DNA from: an uncultured Clostridia bacterium
GTDB lineage: Bacteria > Bacillota > Clostridia > Christensenellales > Borkfalkiaceae
DNA: 64,000 nt
Assembly (NCBI GenBank): GCA_904373255.1
Contig: CAJFFD010000002.1
Location: 32,860 to 96,859, forward strand
Direction: 5' to 3'
In this document: positions 1 to 11,567 of the stretch, one piece after another
Position numbering within the stretch: position 1 is the first letter of the stretch
How the letters are laid out: the number at the start of each line of letters is the position of its first letter
The notes under the pieces: generated by a model
What the model was told of the DNA's origin: nothing
Database searches by the model: none
What the model saw: the letters and a program-made list of their open reading frames with translations, nothing else
Position numbers and translations under genes: made by a program

Positions 1-479
1 ATTTTTCGCTGTATATTTTACGCATCTTTAAAGTGTACGGCGGATATGCAACTCTGTATCGGCACGGCATCGCTTTTCACCTGACGGAGAACCGTGCGGC
101 ACTTCTGCCGTTTTCGGAGATGGCGGCGGCAAGGAATAAATTTGAGTTTAAACTGACGCGGGGTTTTTATCTGTACGGTTTCAGCGGCGTTACGGAAATC
201 GGCGCGAGGGCCGATCCGGGGACGGCAATTCTGGCGGCAGCTGCTCTGCAAACCGTTGCAGGGATAGCCGCAGGGACATTCGCAAAAAGAAAGAAGTGCG
301 CCTCATTCAAAAATGATGTCATCGTCTGTTTGGATAAAGAAGGCATCCGGGTGAGCGTTCGCATTATTCTTGTGTTTAATTTTTTTGCCGTCATACTGGC
401 GGCGGCAAAAATAATATTACAGGCTTTAGCGGGGAAAATCAATGAATCAAAACGAAACAGAACAAAGCAAAAGGGTTAA
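1..479 (+). CDS. DUF2953-like protein, 5' end truncated by the window edge
   Basis: Frame stays open upstream of the GTG at 33 to the window edge; overlaps ytfJ, a common clostridial gene order. Confidence 0.6.
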   Translation, partial: FSLYILRIFKVYGGYATLYRHGIAFHLTENRAALLPFSEMAAARNKFEFKLTRGFYLYGFSGVTEIGARADPGTAILAAAALQTVAGIAAGTFAKRKKCASFKNDVIVCLDKEGIRVSVRIILVFNFFAVILAAAKIILQALAGKINESKRNRTKQKG

Positions 480-828
480 CGAACTGGTAGAGCGTTCAAT
501 GCTTAACTTGAACGAAATGGTGGACGCAAACACGGTGATCGGAACGCCGATCATTACGGCAAGCGGGTATCAAGTCATACCTGTTTCCAAAGTGACGATG
601 GGGTATCTTTCGGGCGGAAGCGACATCGGTGAAACGAAGGTGGTAAAGGACAACGAAACAGTACCGTTTGCAGGCGGCAGCGGCGCCGTTGTTTCCCTCA
701 AGCCAGCCGGATTTATTTTGGACGACGGCAACGGCTGCCGTTATATCCATGCGGGGGATGACCCAGTGGATAATCTCATCGACAAGACGTCCGAACTGTT
801 AAAGAGCTTTCAGAGGAAAAATGATTAA
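442..828 (+). CDS. ytfJ: GerW/YtfJ family spore protein
   Basis: Typical YtfJ sequence: NLNEMVDANTVIGTPIITASGYQVIPVSKVTMGYLSGG. Confidence 0.9.
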   Translation: MNQNETEQSKRVNELVERSMLNLNEMVDANTVIGTPIITASGYQVIPVSKVTMGYLSGGSDIGETKVVKDNETVPFAGGSGAVVSLKPAGFILDDGNGCRYIHAGDDPVDNLIDKTSELLKSFQRKND

Positions 829-1933
829 ACGGGCGGGGATATTGTTCGCCGCTGTACTCGCAGTCTGCTTGTCCTTCGGCGCACCTGTTTCTGCGGAGGC
901 ATATAGCGTATCCCGCGGGGAAGCTGTCGTGGAAGTCACAAGCGGCAGGCTTCTTTTTGCCGAAAACGAGGATACCGAACTGCCGCCAGCCAGCACGACG
1001 AAGATATTGACCGCGCTCATCATCGTTGAAGACTGCGACCTCGATACCGTTATAGAAGTTCCGAAAGAAGCTGCGGGTACGGAAGGTTCCAGCGTCTATC
1101 TCGAGGCGGGGGAAAAGTTAACGGTGCGCGACCTTCTTTACGGACTGATGCTCCGTTCGGGAAATGACTGTGCGGTAACGCTTGCGCTTTATCACAGCGG
1201 AAGTATTTCCGCGTTTGCGGAACATATGAACGAGCGTGCCGCGGAGCTGGGGGTGAAGCACAGTCATTTTGCGAATCCGCACGGACTTCCCGCAGAAGGG
1301 CATTATACGACGGCGCACGATTTGGCTTTGATCGCTGCTGCAGCCGTGCGAAACGAAACTTTTTCCGAAATCGTCGGAACAGAAAAATATACAGCACCGG
1401 ATGGCGGCTGCGGATATGCCCGCGTATGGCAGAACAAAAACAAAATGCTATATAGCTATGAAGGGGCAGACGGCGTTAAAACGGGGTATACGAAAGAAGC
1501 GGGGCGGTGCCTCGTCACCTCTGCAACGCGCGGGGGGATGCGGCTCGTCAGCGCCGTTCTGAACAGCCCGAGCATGTACGAGCGCAGCGGCGAATTGCTC
1601 GATGCATGCTTTGCGAAGTATTCCATGAAAAAAGTCTTTTGCGCGAGCGGGGCAGAGTATGCGGTTCCGACCGACGTTCCCGAAAAAATCTGCCGAGGAA
1701 AATGTGAAGAAGATTTGTTCTATCCGCTCGCGGCGGGCGAAGATGCACAGCTCGAAACGCAGGTAAACCTGCCGCAAAAAGTATATTTGCCCGTGCATAC
1801 GGGAGAAATCCTCGGAAGCGTGGAAATTCGCTTACAAAATCAGTTGATTTTTTCCCAAAAAATCGTTAGTATAGTGGATATGAAAAAGAGCTATTTCGAT
1901 ATCTTACGCGAAATAGCGAGATCACACAACTGA
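821..1933 (+). CDS. D-alanyl-D-alanine carboxypeptidase (DacB/DacF type)
   Basis: Signal peptide; SxxK (ASTTK), SGN and KTG (KTGYT) motifs. Confidence 0.92.
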   Translation: MIKRAGILFAAVLAVCLSFGAPVSAEAYSVSRGEAVVEVTSGRLLFAENEDTELPPASTTKILTALIIVEDCDLDTVIEVPKEAAGTEGSSVYLEAGEKLTVRDLLYGLMLRSGNDCAVTLALYHSGSISAFAEHMNERAAELGVKHSHFANPHGLPAEGHYTTAHDLALIAAAAVRNETFSEIVGTEKYTAPDGGCGYARVWQNKNKMLYSYEGADGVKTGYTKEAGRCLVTSATRGGMRLVSAVLNSPSMYERSGELLDACFAKYSMKKVFCASGAEYAVPTDVPEKICRGKCEEDLFYPLAAGEDAQLETQVNLPQKVYLPVHTGEILGSVEIRLQNQLIFSQKIVSIVDMKKSYFDILREIARSHN

Positions 1934-1942
1934 CGAGGTACT

Positions 1943-2647
1943 ATGCGAATCAATAAATTTCTGGCGGAGTGCGGCGTTGCAAGCCGCCGCGCCTGCGATA
2001 AGCTGATCGCCGACGGAAAAGTGACGATCAACGGCAAACCCGCCGCCTTGGGCGAGGACGTGAATGAAAACAAAGACGAAGTTCTCGTAGACGGAGTTCC
2101 GGTTCAAATCAACGCGCAGCATCAATACTATTTGATGAATAAGCCGAAGGGGTATATCTGTTCGGTACACGACGAACGCGGACGGAAAACCGTGATGGAT
2201 CTTTTGCCCGCAGGCGCGGGCAGGGTGTATCCCGTCGGGCGGCTCGACTACGATACGGAGGGAATGCTCCTTCTGACCGACGACGGCGACCTCGCTTTTC
2301 GCCTCACCCACCCGAAAAATGAAATTCCGAAAACCTATCTCGTCAAAATCGAGGGCAGTATTTCGGACAATGCTCTCAATCAACTTCGCGCGGGAGTAGA
2401 GCTGGACGGAAAGCTCACCAATAAGAGCAAGGTCAAAGTTATCGAAACGGATAAGCAATATACGAAACTGCACGTTACCATCAACGAAGGTCGGAACCGT
2501 CAGGTGCGCCGCATGTTCGAGAGCGTCGGGAAAGAAGTTACCTTTTTGAAACGCATCAAGATAGGCGATATGGGACTGGGTTCTCTCGAGCGGGGCAAAG
2601 TCCGCAAGCTGACTGCGGAAGAAATTTTCTATCTGACAAACTTATAA
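1943..2647 (+). CDS. rluB: rRNA pseudouridine synthase, RluB/RsuA family
   Basis: N-terminal S4 domain, GRLDYDTEGMLLLTDDG motif, EGRNRQVRRM. Confidence 0.92.
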   Translation: MRINKFLAECGVASRRACDKLIADGKVTINGKPAALGEDVNENKDEVLVDGVPVQINAQHQYYLMNKPKGYICSVHDERGRKTVMDLLPAGAGRVYPVGRLDYDTEGMLLLTDDGDLAFRLTHPKNEIPKTYLVKIEGSISDNALNQLRAGVELDGKLTNKSKVKVIETDKQYTKLHVTINEGRNRQVRRMFESVGKEVTFLKRIKIGDMGLGSLERGKVRKLTAEEIFYLTNL

Positions 2648-2654
2648 AGCAACT

Positions 2655-2680
2655 GCGGAGCGTTTCGCGCTCCGCTTTTT
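2655..2680 (+). terminator. Intrinsic terminator after rluB
   Basis: GCGGAGCG/CGCTCCGC stem followed by TTTTT. Confidence 0.8.
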
Positions 2681-2763
2681 CGTGCCGTAAAAAATGCCTT
2701 CGGTCAGTTTACAAAAAATTTTCTTTATGGTACAATAAGGCAAGCCAAATAAGGGAGGTGTCT

Positions 2764-3174
2764 ATGGCAAAAAAGAGCGATGCGCAAAAAGCCGCAGAAA
2801 AGGCCGTCAAAAAATCGCATCCCGCGACGCTTATCCTTGCAATTCTGTTTCTGATCGTCGGAGCGGTCGCGGGCGTGGTGCTTTCGAGAGAGCTGACCAA
2901 AAACGATAAATTCGAACTTATCGGAGAAAAACAGGTTGAACTTGTCATCGGAGAGAGTTACAAGGAAGCGGGCGTTAAAATCATTTCGTTCGGCAGGGAC
3001 ATTTCCGATAAAGTTGCGTACGGCGGTGATTTTGCGACTATGGGGGAAATACCCGAAGAAGGTATTTACCAAATTGTCTATACAGTCGACGACTTCCGCT
3101 GGGGCGATTATCAGCTCGTTCGCACGGTTATCGTCGGAAACCCGGAGGGTGCGGAGGGATTGAACAATGGCTAA
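2764..3174 (+). CDS. Membrane-anchored protein with Ig-like (DUF5011-type) extracellular domain
   Basis: Single N-terminal TM segment; good SD (GGGAGG); overlaps the next start codon. Confidence 0.55.
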   Translation: MAKKSDAQKAAEKAVKKSHPATLILAILFLIVGAVAGVVLSRELTKNDKFELIGEKQVELVIGESYKEAGVKIISFGRDISDKVAYGGDFATMGEIPEEGIYQIVYTVDDFRWGDYQLVRTVIVGNPEGAEGLNNG

Positions 3175-4213
3175 AAAGAAATTTTCCCTCGGGTTGACTA
3201 TTTTCGCGTGTCTCCTTGCGCTCATCATCGGGTTCGTTGCGGCCTTTTTCATCTATACATACGCCTCGCGCGAAACGGGCGGCGACGTGTAGGCAGGCAA
3301 TACCGACATTTTAATTGATGCAGGTTCTGTGGCTAGCAGTACCGATACTACATCCGAATATATCAAACAATATTGCACCGATAATATTTTGGAGTATGTA
3401 ATCGTGACTCATGCGGACAGTGACCACATTGCCGGTTTTGCAGGGAGCAGTTCTTCTCCGAGTATGTTCGACCGATTTACCTGCGAAACAATCATTACGT
3501 TTGATCTCACGAACCAGGAGATGGAAACATCGAGCGGCAATCCTACAACATATGCGAGATATGTCAACCAATTGCAAGGAGCTGTTGAAGCGGGGGCGAC
3601 ACATTATACGGCATTACAATGCTGGAACGAAAAGGACGGAGCACAGCGGATATGGGAAGTTTCAAACGGAATAGAGATGGAAATTTTATACAATTATTAT
3701 TACGAGAACGAAAGCGGCGATGAAAATAATTATTCCGTCTGTTTGCTGTTTAATCAAGGAGATAAGCATTTCCTATTTACGGGCGATTTGGAAGAAGACG
3801 GAGAATCACGCCTAGTTGATAATAATAAATTACCGAAAGTCGAGTTGTTTAAGGCGGGACATCACGGCTCTAAAACATCAAGCACCGAAAAGCTGCTGAA
3901 CGTTATCGACCCTAATATTATCTGCGTGTGTTGCTGTGCCGGTTACAATCAGTACAATGCAGCACCGGAAAATGTCTTCCCGACGCAGGCGATGATCGAC
4001 CGTGTCGCGCCGTATACGGATAAGGTTTACGTCACGAGCCAAGTTGACGAAAGTTCAGAGAGCGGTTACCGTTCCATGAACGGCAACATAGTCGTAACAT
4101 CCGACAGGGACGGCGTGACCGTCGAATGCTCCGAAAACAATACTCTGCTGAAAGACACCGCATGGTTTAAAGCAAACCGCACGATGCCGGATGCGTGGGC
4201 AACAGCTGCATAA
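3167..4213 (+). pseudogene. Disrupted membrane-anchored MBL-fold hydrolase (ComEC C-terminal-domain-like)
   Basis: ATG 3167 opens MAKKKFSLGLTIFACLLALIIGFVAAFFIYTYASRETGGDV, then in-frame TAG (3290-3292), then AGNTDILIDAGS...VTHADSDHIAGF... in the same frame. Confidence 0.75.
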
Positions 4214-4218
4214 TAAAA

Positions 4219-4263
4219 CAAGAGCGGGGTATAAGCGAAAATAATAGCGCTGCCCGCTCTTTT
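4219..4263 (+). terminator. Intrinsic terminator
   Basis: AAGAGCGGG ... CCCGCTCTTTTT inverted repeat. Confidence 0.65.
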
Positions 4264-4342
4264 TCAGCCGAAAATAATTGCTAAAAAGCGCAAAAAGTAT
4301 TAAAATAGTTCTGTTATACATGAGAAACAGGAGAATACAATT

Positions 4343-6169
4343 TTGATCAGGAACGATTTAAGGAACGTGGCGATCATCGCGCACGTCGACCACGGCAAGA
4401 CGACGCTCGTGGATCAGATGCTCAGGCAGAGCGGAACATTCCGGGAAAATCAGGTCGTTGAAGAGAGGGTGATGGATTCCAACGCCCTCGAACGCGAACG
4501 CGGCATCACGATCCTCGCAAAGAACACATCGGTTCATTATCACGGCGTCAAAATAAATATAATCGATACCCCGGGTCACGCCGATTTCGGCGGTGAGGTG
4601 GAGCGCGTGCTCAAGATGGTAAACGGCGTATTGTTGCTCGTTGACGCGGCGGAAGGCCCCATGCCGCAGACCCGCTTCGTCATGCAGAAGGCGCTCGAAC
4701 TCAACCACAAACTTATTATCGTGGTAAACAAAGTCGACCGCCCCGACGCGCGCATCGCGGAGGTGCAGGACGAAATTCTGGAACTTCTCATCGATCTCAA
4801 CGCCTCCGACGAACAGCTCGACAGCCCGATCGTATTCTGTTCGGGAAGGGCGGGTACAGCGTCGCGTTATGCGGATAAAGAGGGCAAAGACCTCACGCCG
4901 CTCTTTGACACGATATTGAATCACATACCGCCCATGACGGTGGATGAAACGGCTCCTCTGCAGATCCTTGTTTCCTCGATCGACTATAACGATTATGTCG
5001 GGCGTATCGGCATCGGCCGTATCGAACGCGGAACCGCAAAGGCAAATCAGGAAGTTGCCGTCTGCAACCACAACTCTGTAGGTCAGGTCAAACGCGGAAA
5101 GCTCGTCAACCTTTACCAGATCGAAGGACTTGCGCGGGTACCTGCCGAAACGGCACAGGCGGGCGATATCGTCTGCTTTTCCGGGTTAGAAGGTATTAAC
5201 ATCGGCGATACTGTCTGCGCACCCGAGTGCGTGGAGGCGGTACCGTTCGTCAAAATCAGTGAACCGACCGTTGAGATGACCTTCTCCGTCAACGACAGTC
5301 CGTTTGCCGGCAAGGAAGGGAAGTTCGTCACCTCCCGCCATTTGCGCGAACGGCTGTACCGCGAACTGCTTAAGGACGTTTCGCTGAAAGTGGAAGACAC
5401 CGATACTGCGGAAGCGTTCAAAGTGAGCGGCCGCGGCGAAATGCACCTCTCCATTTTGATTGAAACGATGCGCCGCGAGGGATATGAATTTCAGGTAAGC
5501 ACCCCGCGCGTACTGTATAAGACCATTGACGGGCAACTTTATGAACCGATCGAGCGCCTGATCGTCGACGTTCCCGAGGAGGGAACGGGCGCAGTATTCC
5601 AAAGCATGGGCGAACGCAAGGGCGAGCTCGTGCATATGAGCGCGGTCGGTTCGCGCATGCGCCTCGAATTCCTGATTCCGGCCCGCGGTCTGTTCGGCTA
5701 TAAAAGCGAATTCCTCACCCAGACGAAGGGAGAGGGCGTCATGAACTCCATATTCTTTGAATACCAGCCGTACAAGGGCGATCTGAAGCGGCGCGATACC
5801 GGCTCGCTCGTCGCCTTCGAATCGGGCGAGGCTGTCACCTACGGGCTGTATAACGCGCAGGATCGCGGAATTCTGTTTATCGATCCGGGTACGCAGGTTT
5901 ACGAAGGAATGGTCGTCGGCGTATCGCCCAAAACGGAAGACATCAACGTCAATGTCTGCAAGAAAAAGCACATGACGAATACGCGCGCGGCGGGAAGCGA
6001 CGACGCGATGCGACTCAATTCGCCCAAAAAGATGAGCCTTGAAGAGTGCCTCGAATTTCTCAACGACGACGAGCTGTTGGAGGTCACGCCCGTGTCGCTC
6101 CGCATCCGCAAGCGCATCCTCGACAGCGAGCTTCGCGCCAAAGCGCGCGCACGCGAAAAGAAAGCATAA
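4343..6169 (+). CDS. typA: Translational GTPase TypA/BipA (TTG start)
   Basis: NVAIIAHVDHGKTTLVDQML, DTPGHADFGGEVER, full-length 608 aa. Confidence 0.97.
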   Translation: MIRNDLRNVAIIAHVDHGKTTLVDQMLRQSGTFRENQVVEERVMDSNALERERGITILAKNTSVHYHGVKINIIDTPGHADFGGEVERVLKMVNGVLLLVDAAEGPMPQTRFVMQKALELNHKLIIVVNKVDRPDARIAEVQDEILELLIDLNASDEQLDSPIVFCSGRAGTASRYADKEGKDLTPLFDTILNHIPPMTVDETAPLQILVSSIDYNDYVGRIGIGRIERGTAKANQEVAVCNHNSVGQVKRGKLVNLYQIEGLARVPAETAQAGDIVCFSGLEGINIGDTVCAPECVEAVPFVKISEPTVEMTFSVNDSPFAGKEGKFVTSRHLRERLYRELLKDVSLKVEDTDTAEAFKVSGRGEMHLSILIETMRREGYEFQVSTPRVLYKTIDGQLYEPIERLIVDVPEEGTGAVFQSMGERKGELVHMSAVGSRMRLEFLIPARGLFGYKSEFLTQTKGEGVMNSIFFEYQPYKGDLKRRDTGSLVAFESGEAVTYGLYNAQDRGILFIDPGTQVYEGMVVGVSPKTEDINVNVCKKKHMTNTRAAGSDDAMRLNSPKKMSLEECLEFLNDDELLEVTPVSLRIRKRILDSELRAKARAREKKA

Positions 6170-6190
6170 AAGACGTATAGCGCAACATAC

Positions 6191-6226
6191 AATATTCCCG
6201 AAGAGTATTTGCTCGGAGGGAATATT
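6191..6226 (+). promoter_or_regulatory. Hairpin enclosing the yabP Shine-Dalgarno (terminator-like)
   Basis: AATATTCCC (6191-6199) pairs with GGGAATATT (6218-6226); SD GGAGGG 6215-6220; T-run follows. Confidence 0.55.
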
Positions 6227-6230
6227 TTTT

Positions 6231-6488
6231 ATGGAAGAAACAAAACTGCAGACGGCGCTCATCGAACAGCAGAAAAAGATAACGATAACGGGAGTGGAGA
6301 GCGTCGATGCCTTTTCGCCCCGTCAGATTTCACTCACGCTCGATAACGGCAAGGCTGTCATTGTCGGAGACAACCTGAAAATCGTCAATTTCTCCAAATC
6401 GAACGGCAACTTTGCCGCGGTCGGGAAAATCGGCGGCATACGCTTTGCCGCAAAACAGGAAAAACTATCCAAAAGGCTGTTCGGATGA
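6231..6488 (+). CDS. yabP: Spore cortex/coat assembly protein YabP
   Basis: TGVESVDAFSPRQISLTLDNGKAVIVGDNLKIVNFSKSNG; followed by yabQ. Confidence 0.85.
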   Translation: MEETKLQTALIEQQKKITITGVESVDAFSPRQISLTLDNGKAVIVGDNLKIVNFSKSNGNFAAVGKIGGIRFAAKQEKLSKRLFG

Positions 6489-7009
6489 ATGAGGGAAATC
6501 AGCTATATATCCTGACAGCCTGTATGCTGGCAGGCATTGTTGTCGGACTGCTCTACGAAATTTTTTCGCTGTTTCGCTTTTTTGTAAAAAATAAAGCCGC
6601 GCAGACCGTTGCCGATATTCTCTTTTTCATTTTGGCGGGAGGCGTATTTGTCGGGGCGGCGGTACTGTTTCGCCTGCCGGATATGCGGATATACATGCTT
6701 GCTGCGGCACTTGCCGGACTTTGGCTGTATACAAAAACATTGCACAGAACAGTTGCCTTTTTTGCCGGAAAATTGTATAATAAATGCAGGAGCGTGTGCA
6801 AAGACTTGGCAATGCGCGCGGCGGCATACCATGAAAGAAGAAAAATTCAAAAGAATCGTAGTCGGAGTCACGGCAGCAGCCGTCATTCTGCTCGCCATAC
6901 TTCTCGTTTACATGATCTACCAGTTGATTGCCATTTCCGTCCGGGAGAAGCGCATCGCCGAACTGGAAGAGCAGTATGCCTATTGGGAGCAGTATGTAAA
7001 AGAAAATGA
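6485..7009 (+). CDS. yabQ: Spore cortex biosynthesis protein YabQ
   Basis: Multi-TM protein directly after yabP, typical operon order. Confidence 0.75.
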   Translation: MNEGNQLYILTACMLAGIVVGLLYEIFSLFRFFVKNKAAQTVADILFFILAGGVFVGAAVLFRLPDMRIYMLAAALAGLWLYTKTLHRTVAFFAGKLYNKCRSVCKDLAMRAAAYHERRKIQKNRSRSHGSSRHSARHTSRLHDLPVDCHFRPGEAHRRTGRAVCLLGAVCKRK

Positions 7010-7181
7010 AGGAAAAATCGAGGTGTACGAAGGTCTTGCCTGGTTAGAGATCATCGCGCGTAAATTAGGTATGCTCGGCGCAGGCGATTACGGCAAGGAT
7101 GCTTCTGTTTCTTTTGAAGACGGCGCTCTTTTGAAAATTTCCGACAGCGGAGAGATCCTATATGAAATATGCGGTGATTGA
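6831..7181 (+). CDS. FtsB/DivIC-like septum formation initiator
   Basis: Single TM plus coiled coil (KRIAELEEQYAYWEQYVKEN), small size, yabQ-adjacent. Confidence 0.7.
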   Translation: MKEEKFKRIVVGVTAAAVILLAILLVYMIYQLIAISVREKRIAELEEQYAYWEQYVKENEGKIEVYEGLAWLEIIARKLGMLGAGDYGKDASVSFEDGALLKISDSGEILYEICGD

Positions 7182-8025
7182 CATCGGTTCCAATTCCGTC
7201 CGCCTGCTTCTGTGGGCGGACGGTCATACTTTATGCAAGAAAGTGAATACTACGCGTCTGGCGGAAGGCTTGACTTTTACAGGAAAACTTTCGCGGGAGG
7301 CAATGGAGCGCACAGCTGCGGCAATTGCCGGTTTTGCGAAGGAAGCCGAACGCGAAGGCGCCGAAAGGCTGTACGCATTCGCCACGGCGGCGGTGAGGAG
7401 CAGCAAAAACGGCGCTGATTTTGTACAGCTCGTCAAGGATTTGTGCGGCATTGAAGTGGACGTCGTTGCAGGGCAAGAGGAAGCCGAACTCGGGCTGACC
7501 GGCGCACTGGGCGGGCAGGACGGAGGCATCATCGACGTTGGCGGCGCAAGCAGTGAAGTTACTGTCGGGAAGGGCGGTAAAATTATCTATGCCGTCAGCG
7601 CAGACATCGGCGCGGTACGGCTGAAGGACGCCTGCGGCGAGGACAGGCAAAAGCTGGAAAAATTTATTGCCGAAAAAATAGCCGTCTACGGGCAGGTGCC
7701 TCATTGTGAAATGACGGCAATCGGCGGCACGGCGACTTCGCTCGCCGCTCTCGAATATGCGGTGGAGCCGTACGATCCCGCGCGTATTCACGGAACACTT
7801 CTCCACGCGGAACGCATTCTGTTCTGGGCGGACAAACTCCTGTCCATGCCGCAGGCGGAGCGATTGAAGCTCAAAGGCATGGATAAAAAGCGCGCCGATA
7901 TTTTGGGGGGCGCAGCGCTGCTGCTGTACTCTGTAATCTGTTTTATCGGGGCGGAAGAAGTGCGGATAAGCGAGCAGGACAACCTGGAAGGGTATCTGTT
8001 CCGGAAAATACGGGTGAGCTTATGA
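7162..8025 (+). CDS. Ppx/GppA family exopolyphosphatase/phosphatase
   Basis: YAVIDIGSNSVRLLLW; GIIDVGGASSEVTVG. Confidence 0.9.
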   Translation: MKYAVIDIGSNSVRLLLWADGHTLCKKVNTTRLAEGLTFTGKLSREAMERTAAAIAGFAKEAEREGAERLYAFATAAVRSSKNGADFVQLVKDLCGIEVDVVAGQEEAELGLTGALGGQDGGIIDVGGASSEVTVGKGGKIIYAVSADIGAVRLKDACGEDRQKLEKFIAEKIAVYGQVPHCEMTAIGGTATSLAALEYAVEPYDPARIHGTLLHAERILFWADKLLSMPQAERLKLKGMDKKRADILGGAALLLYSVICFIGAEEVRISEQDNLEGYLFRKIRVSL

Positions 8026-9155
8026 ATCGCATTGCTGAAAAAATTGCCCGCATTTTCGATGTTGTTGCCACATTTGCGATCGGGGGCGTTGTCGTATGGT
8101 TGGGGTGCAAACATTATTACGAACAGCTTGATTCGGTACTCCTCATCCTTTGCCTGATCGGCGGCGGAATCGTATCGAGTGCGGTGTGCCGCATTTTTCA
8201 TGAGTTAGGGCATATTCTCATCGGATTGATCTGCGGTTTCCGCTTTAACAGTATGAGGGTCGGGTTTATTTATCTTTACCGCGACGAAGGAAGGCTTCGC
8301 GTCGCCGCCAGACGCTTGCCCGAGTCTCTTGCGGGCGCGACGGAGATGCTCCCGAAAAATGCGGACAACCTGTACGGCAAGTATCTCGCGGTTGTGTGCG
8401 GAGGACTTGCGTTTTCGCTTCTGTTCCTTGCGGGGGCAGAATTGGCGCTCGATTTTTACAGGCAGCTGCCGTTTGCCGCTTACGCACTCATCTGTACCGC
8501 ATTACCGTACGCCTTCCATATTTTCTTTTACAATGTACTGCCTTTTAACGACGACAATCTTGATACGGACGGCGCAATGCTCAAAGGTCTAATCAAAAAA
8601 GAGCCGTCTTATCTGACGGCAGTCAATATTTTGGCGATCGAGGCTTATCTTTACCAGGGTTTTACGCCGTCCGAAATCGACAAACAGTTGTATTTCGGTG
8701 CGCCGCAGCTTCCCGAAGACGACCTGAATTTCATCCTCCTGACGAATTACAGGCTCTCGTACTATATCGATGCGGGTGACAGGGAAAACGCCGCAAAAGC
8801 GTGCCAACGCCTTGAAGATCTTCTCGAATATGTACCTCAATACTATAAAAACGATATTACGGCGGATATCCTTTATTGCAAATGCCGAAGAGGGGATTAC
8901 GAAGGCGCGCGTAGGCTTTATCCGCAGGTCAGGCTGTATTTAAAAGGCGAGGGTTCTTTATCCGCTCACCGTATTTCCGCCGCATACGAGCTGTATGTGA
9001 ACGAAGACAAGGGCGCCGCCCTGCGGGAACTGAATGCAGCCGAAGAAAAGGCGGAAAGCTATTATATCAAAGGATTGGGTAAATACGAGCATAAACTGCT
9101 CGAAGGTATTCGCAATGATATCAAGACAGATATTTTTTACGAACCTGTTTTATAA
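8022..9155 (+). CDS. Putative M50-like membrane metalloprotease with C-terminal helical domain
   Basis: HELGH zinc motif in a TM region; NVLPFNDDNLDTDG second-site-like motif. Confidence 0.6.
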   Translation: MNRIAEKIARIFDVVATFAIGGVVVWLGCKHYYEQLDSVLLILCLIGGGIVSSAVCRIFHELGHILIGLICGFRFNSMRVGFIYLYRDEGRLRVAARRLPESLAGATEMLPKNADNLYGKYLAVVCGGLAFSLLFLAGAELALDFYRQLPFAAYALICTALPYAFHIFFYNVLPFNDDNLDTDGAMLKGLIKKEPSYLTAVNILAIEAYLYQGFTPSEIDKQLYFGAPQLPEDDLNFILLTNYRLSYYIDAGDRENAAKACQRLEDLLEYVPQYYKNDITADILYCKCRRGDYEGARRLYPQVRLYLKGEGSLSAHRISAAYELYVNEDKGAALRELNAAEEKAESYYIKGLGKYEHKLLEGIRNDIKTDIFYEPVL

Positions 9156-9165
9156 AAGGTAAAAA

Positions 9166-9198
9166 GGCGAGGTCGAAATGTACCTCGCCCCTTTTATT
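9166..9198. terminator. Terminator between convergent genes
   Basis: GGCGAGGT/ACCTCGCC stem followed by CCCTTTTATTTT. Confidence 0.65.
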
Positions 9199-9208
9199 TT
9201 GCGGGTGG

Positions 9209-9364
9209 TCAGCATAGTTTATGTGCATTGCCGTAACAATGCGGGCATACCCCGTCAGCTCCGCCGCAACAGCCTTCACAGAGAAACGCCCCGCATTCGC
9301 GGCACTCATATATCTCGCTTCCGTCGCATTCCTTTCCGCAATTGCAACACCGGAATTTTTCCAT
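9209..9364 (-). CDS. Small Cys-rich zinc-ribbon-like protein (51 aa), not in the ORF track
   Basis: MEKFRCCNCGKECDGSEIYECRECGAFLCEGCCGGADGVCPHCYGNAHKLC*, repeated CxxC; GGAGG 14 nt upstream of ATG. Confidence 0.6.
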   Translation of the reverse strand: MEKFRCCNCGKECDGSEIYECRECGAFLCEGCCGGADGVCPHCYGNAHKLC

Positions 9365-9632
9365 AAATTGTTCACATGCCTCCGTTTCGCTTTATTTTCA
9401 AGTATGGAACAAAGGCTCTTTTTTTATTCGTGCAGGTGCGGAAATGCCGTCGGGATTTTCACGCTCCGCTGTCATCAGTCAAAAAAATCATTTTCGAGCC
9501 GCAGAAGGCTGTTTAACGGCGTTAAATGCGGTCACTTAAAATTTTAATCAAAAATCGACGGTAAATCGCTTCCGTTTTCGGGCAAAATATGCTATAATTA
9601 TAAGGTAAAAAATCCGCGACTTTTAATCGTAA

Positions 9633-11558
<1,926 letters not shown>

Positions 11559-11567
11559 GGTTGAACG

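Noticed and set aside
5186-6262. 358-aa minus-strand ORF opposite typA
   Set aside because: Shadow ORF over a conserved gene.
9221-9547. 108-aa plus-strand ORF downstream of the M50-like gene
   Set aside because: The minus-strand frame gives a regular Cys-rich zinc-ribbon pattern instead.
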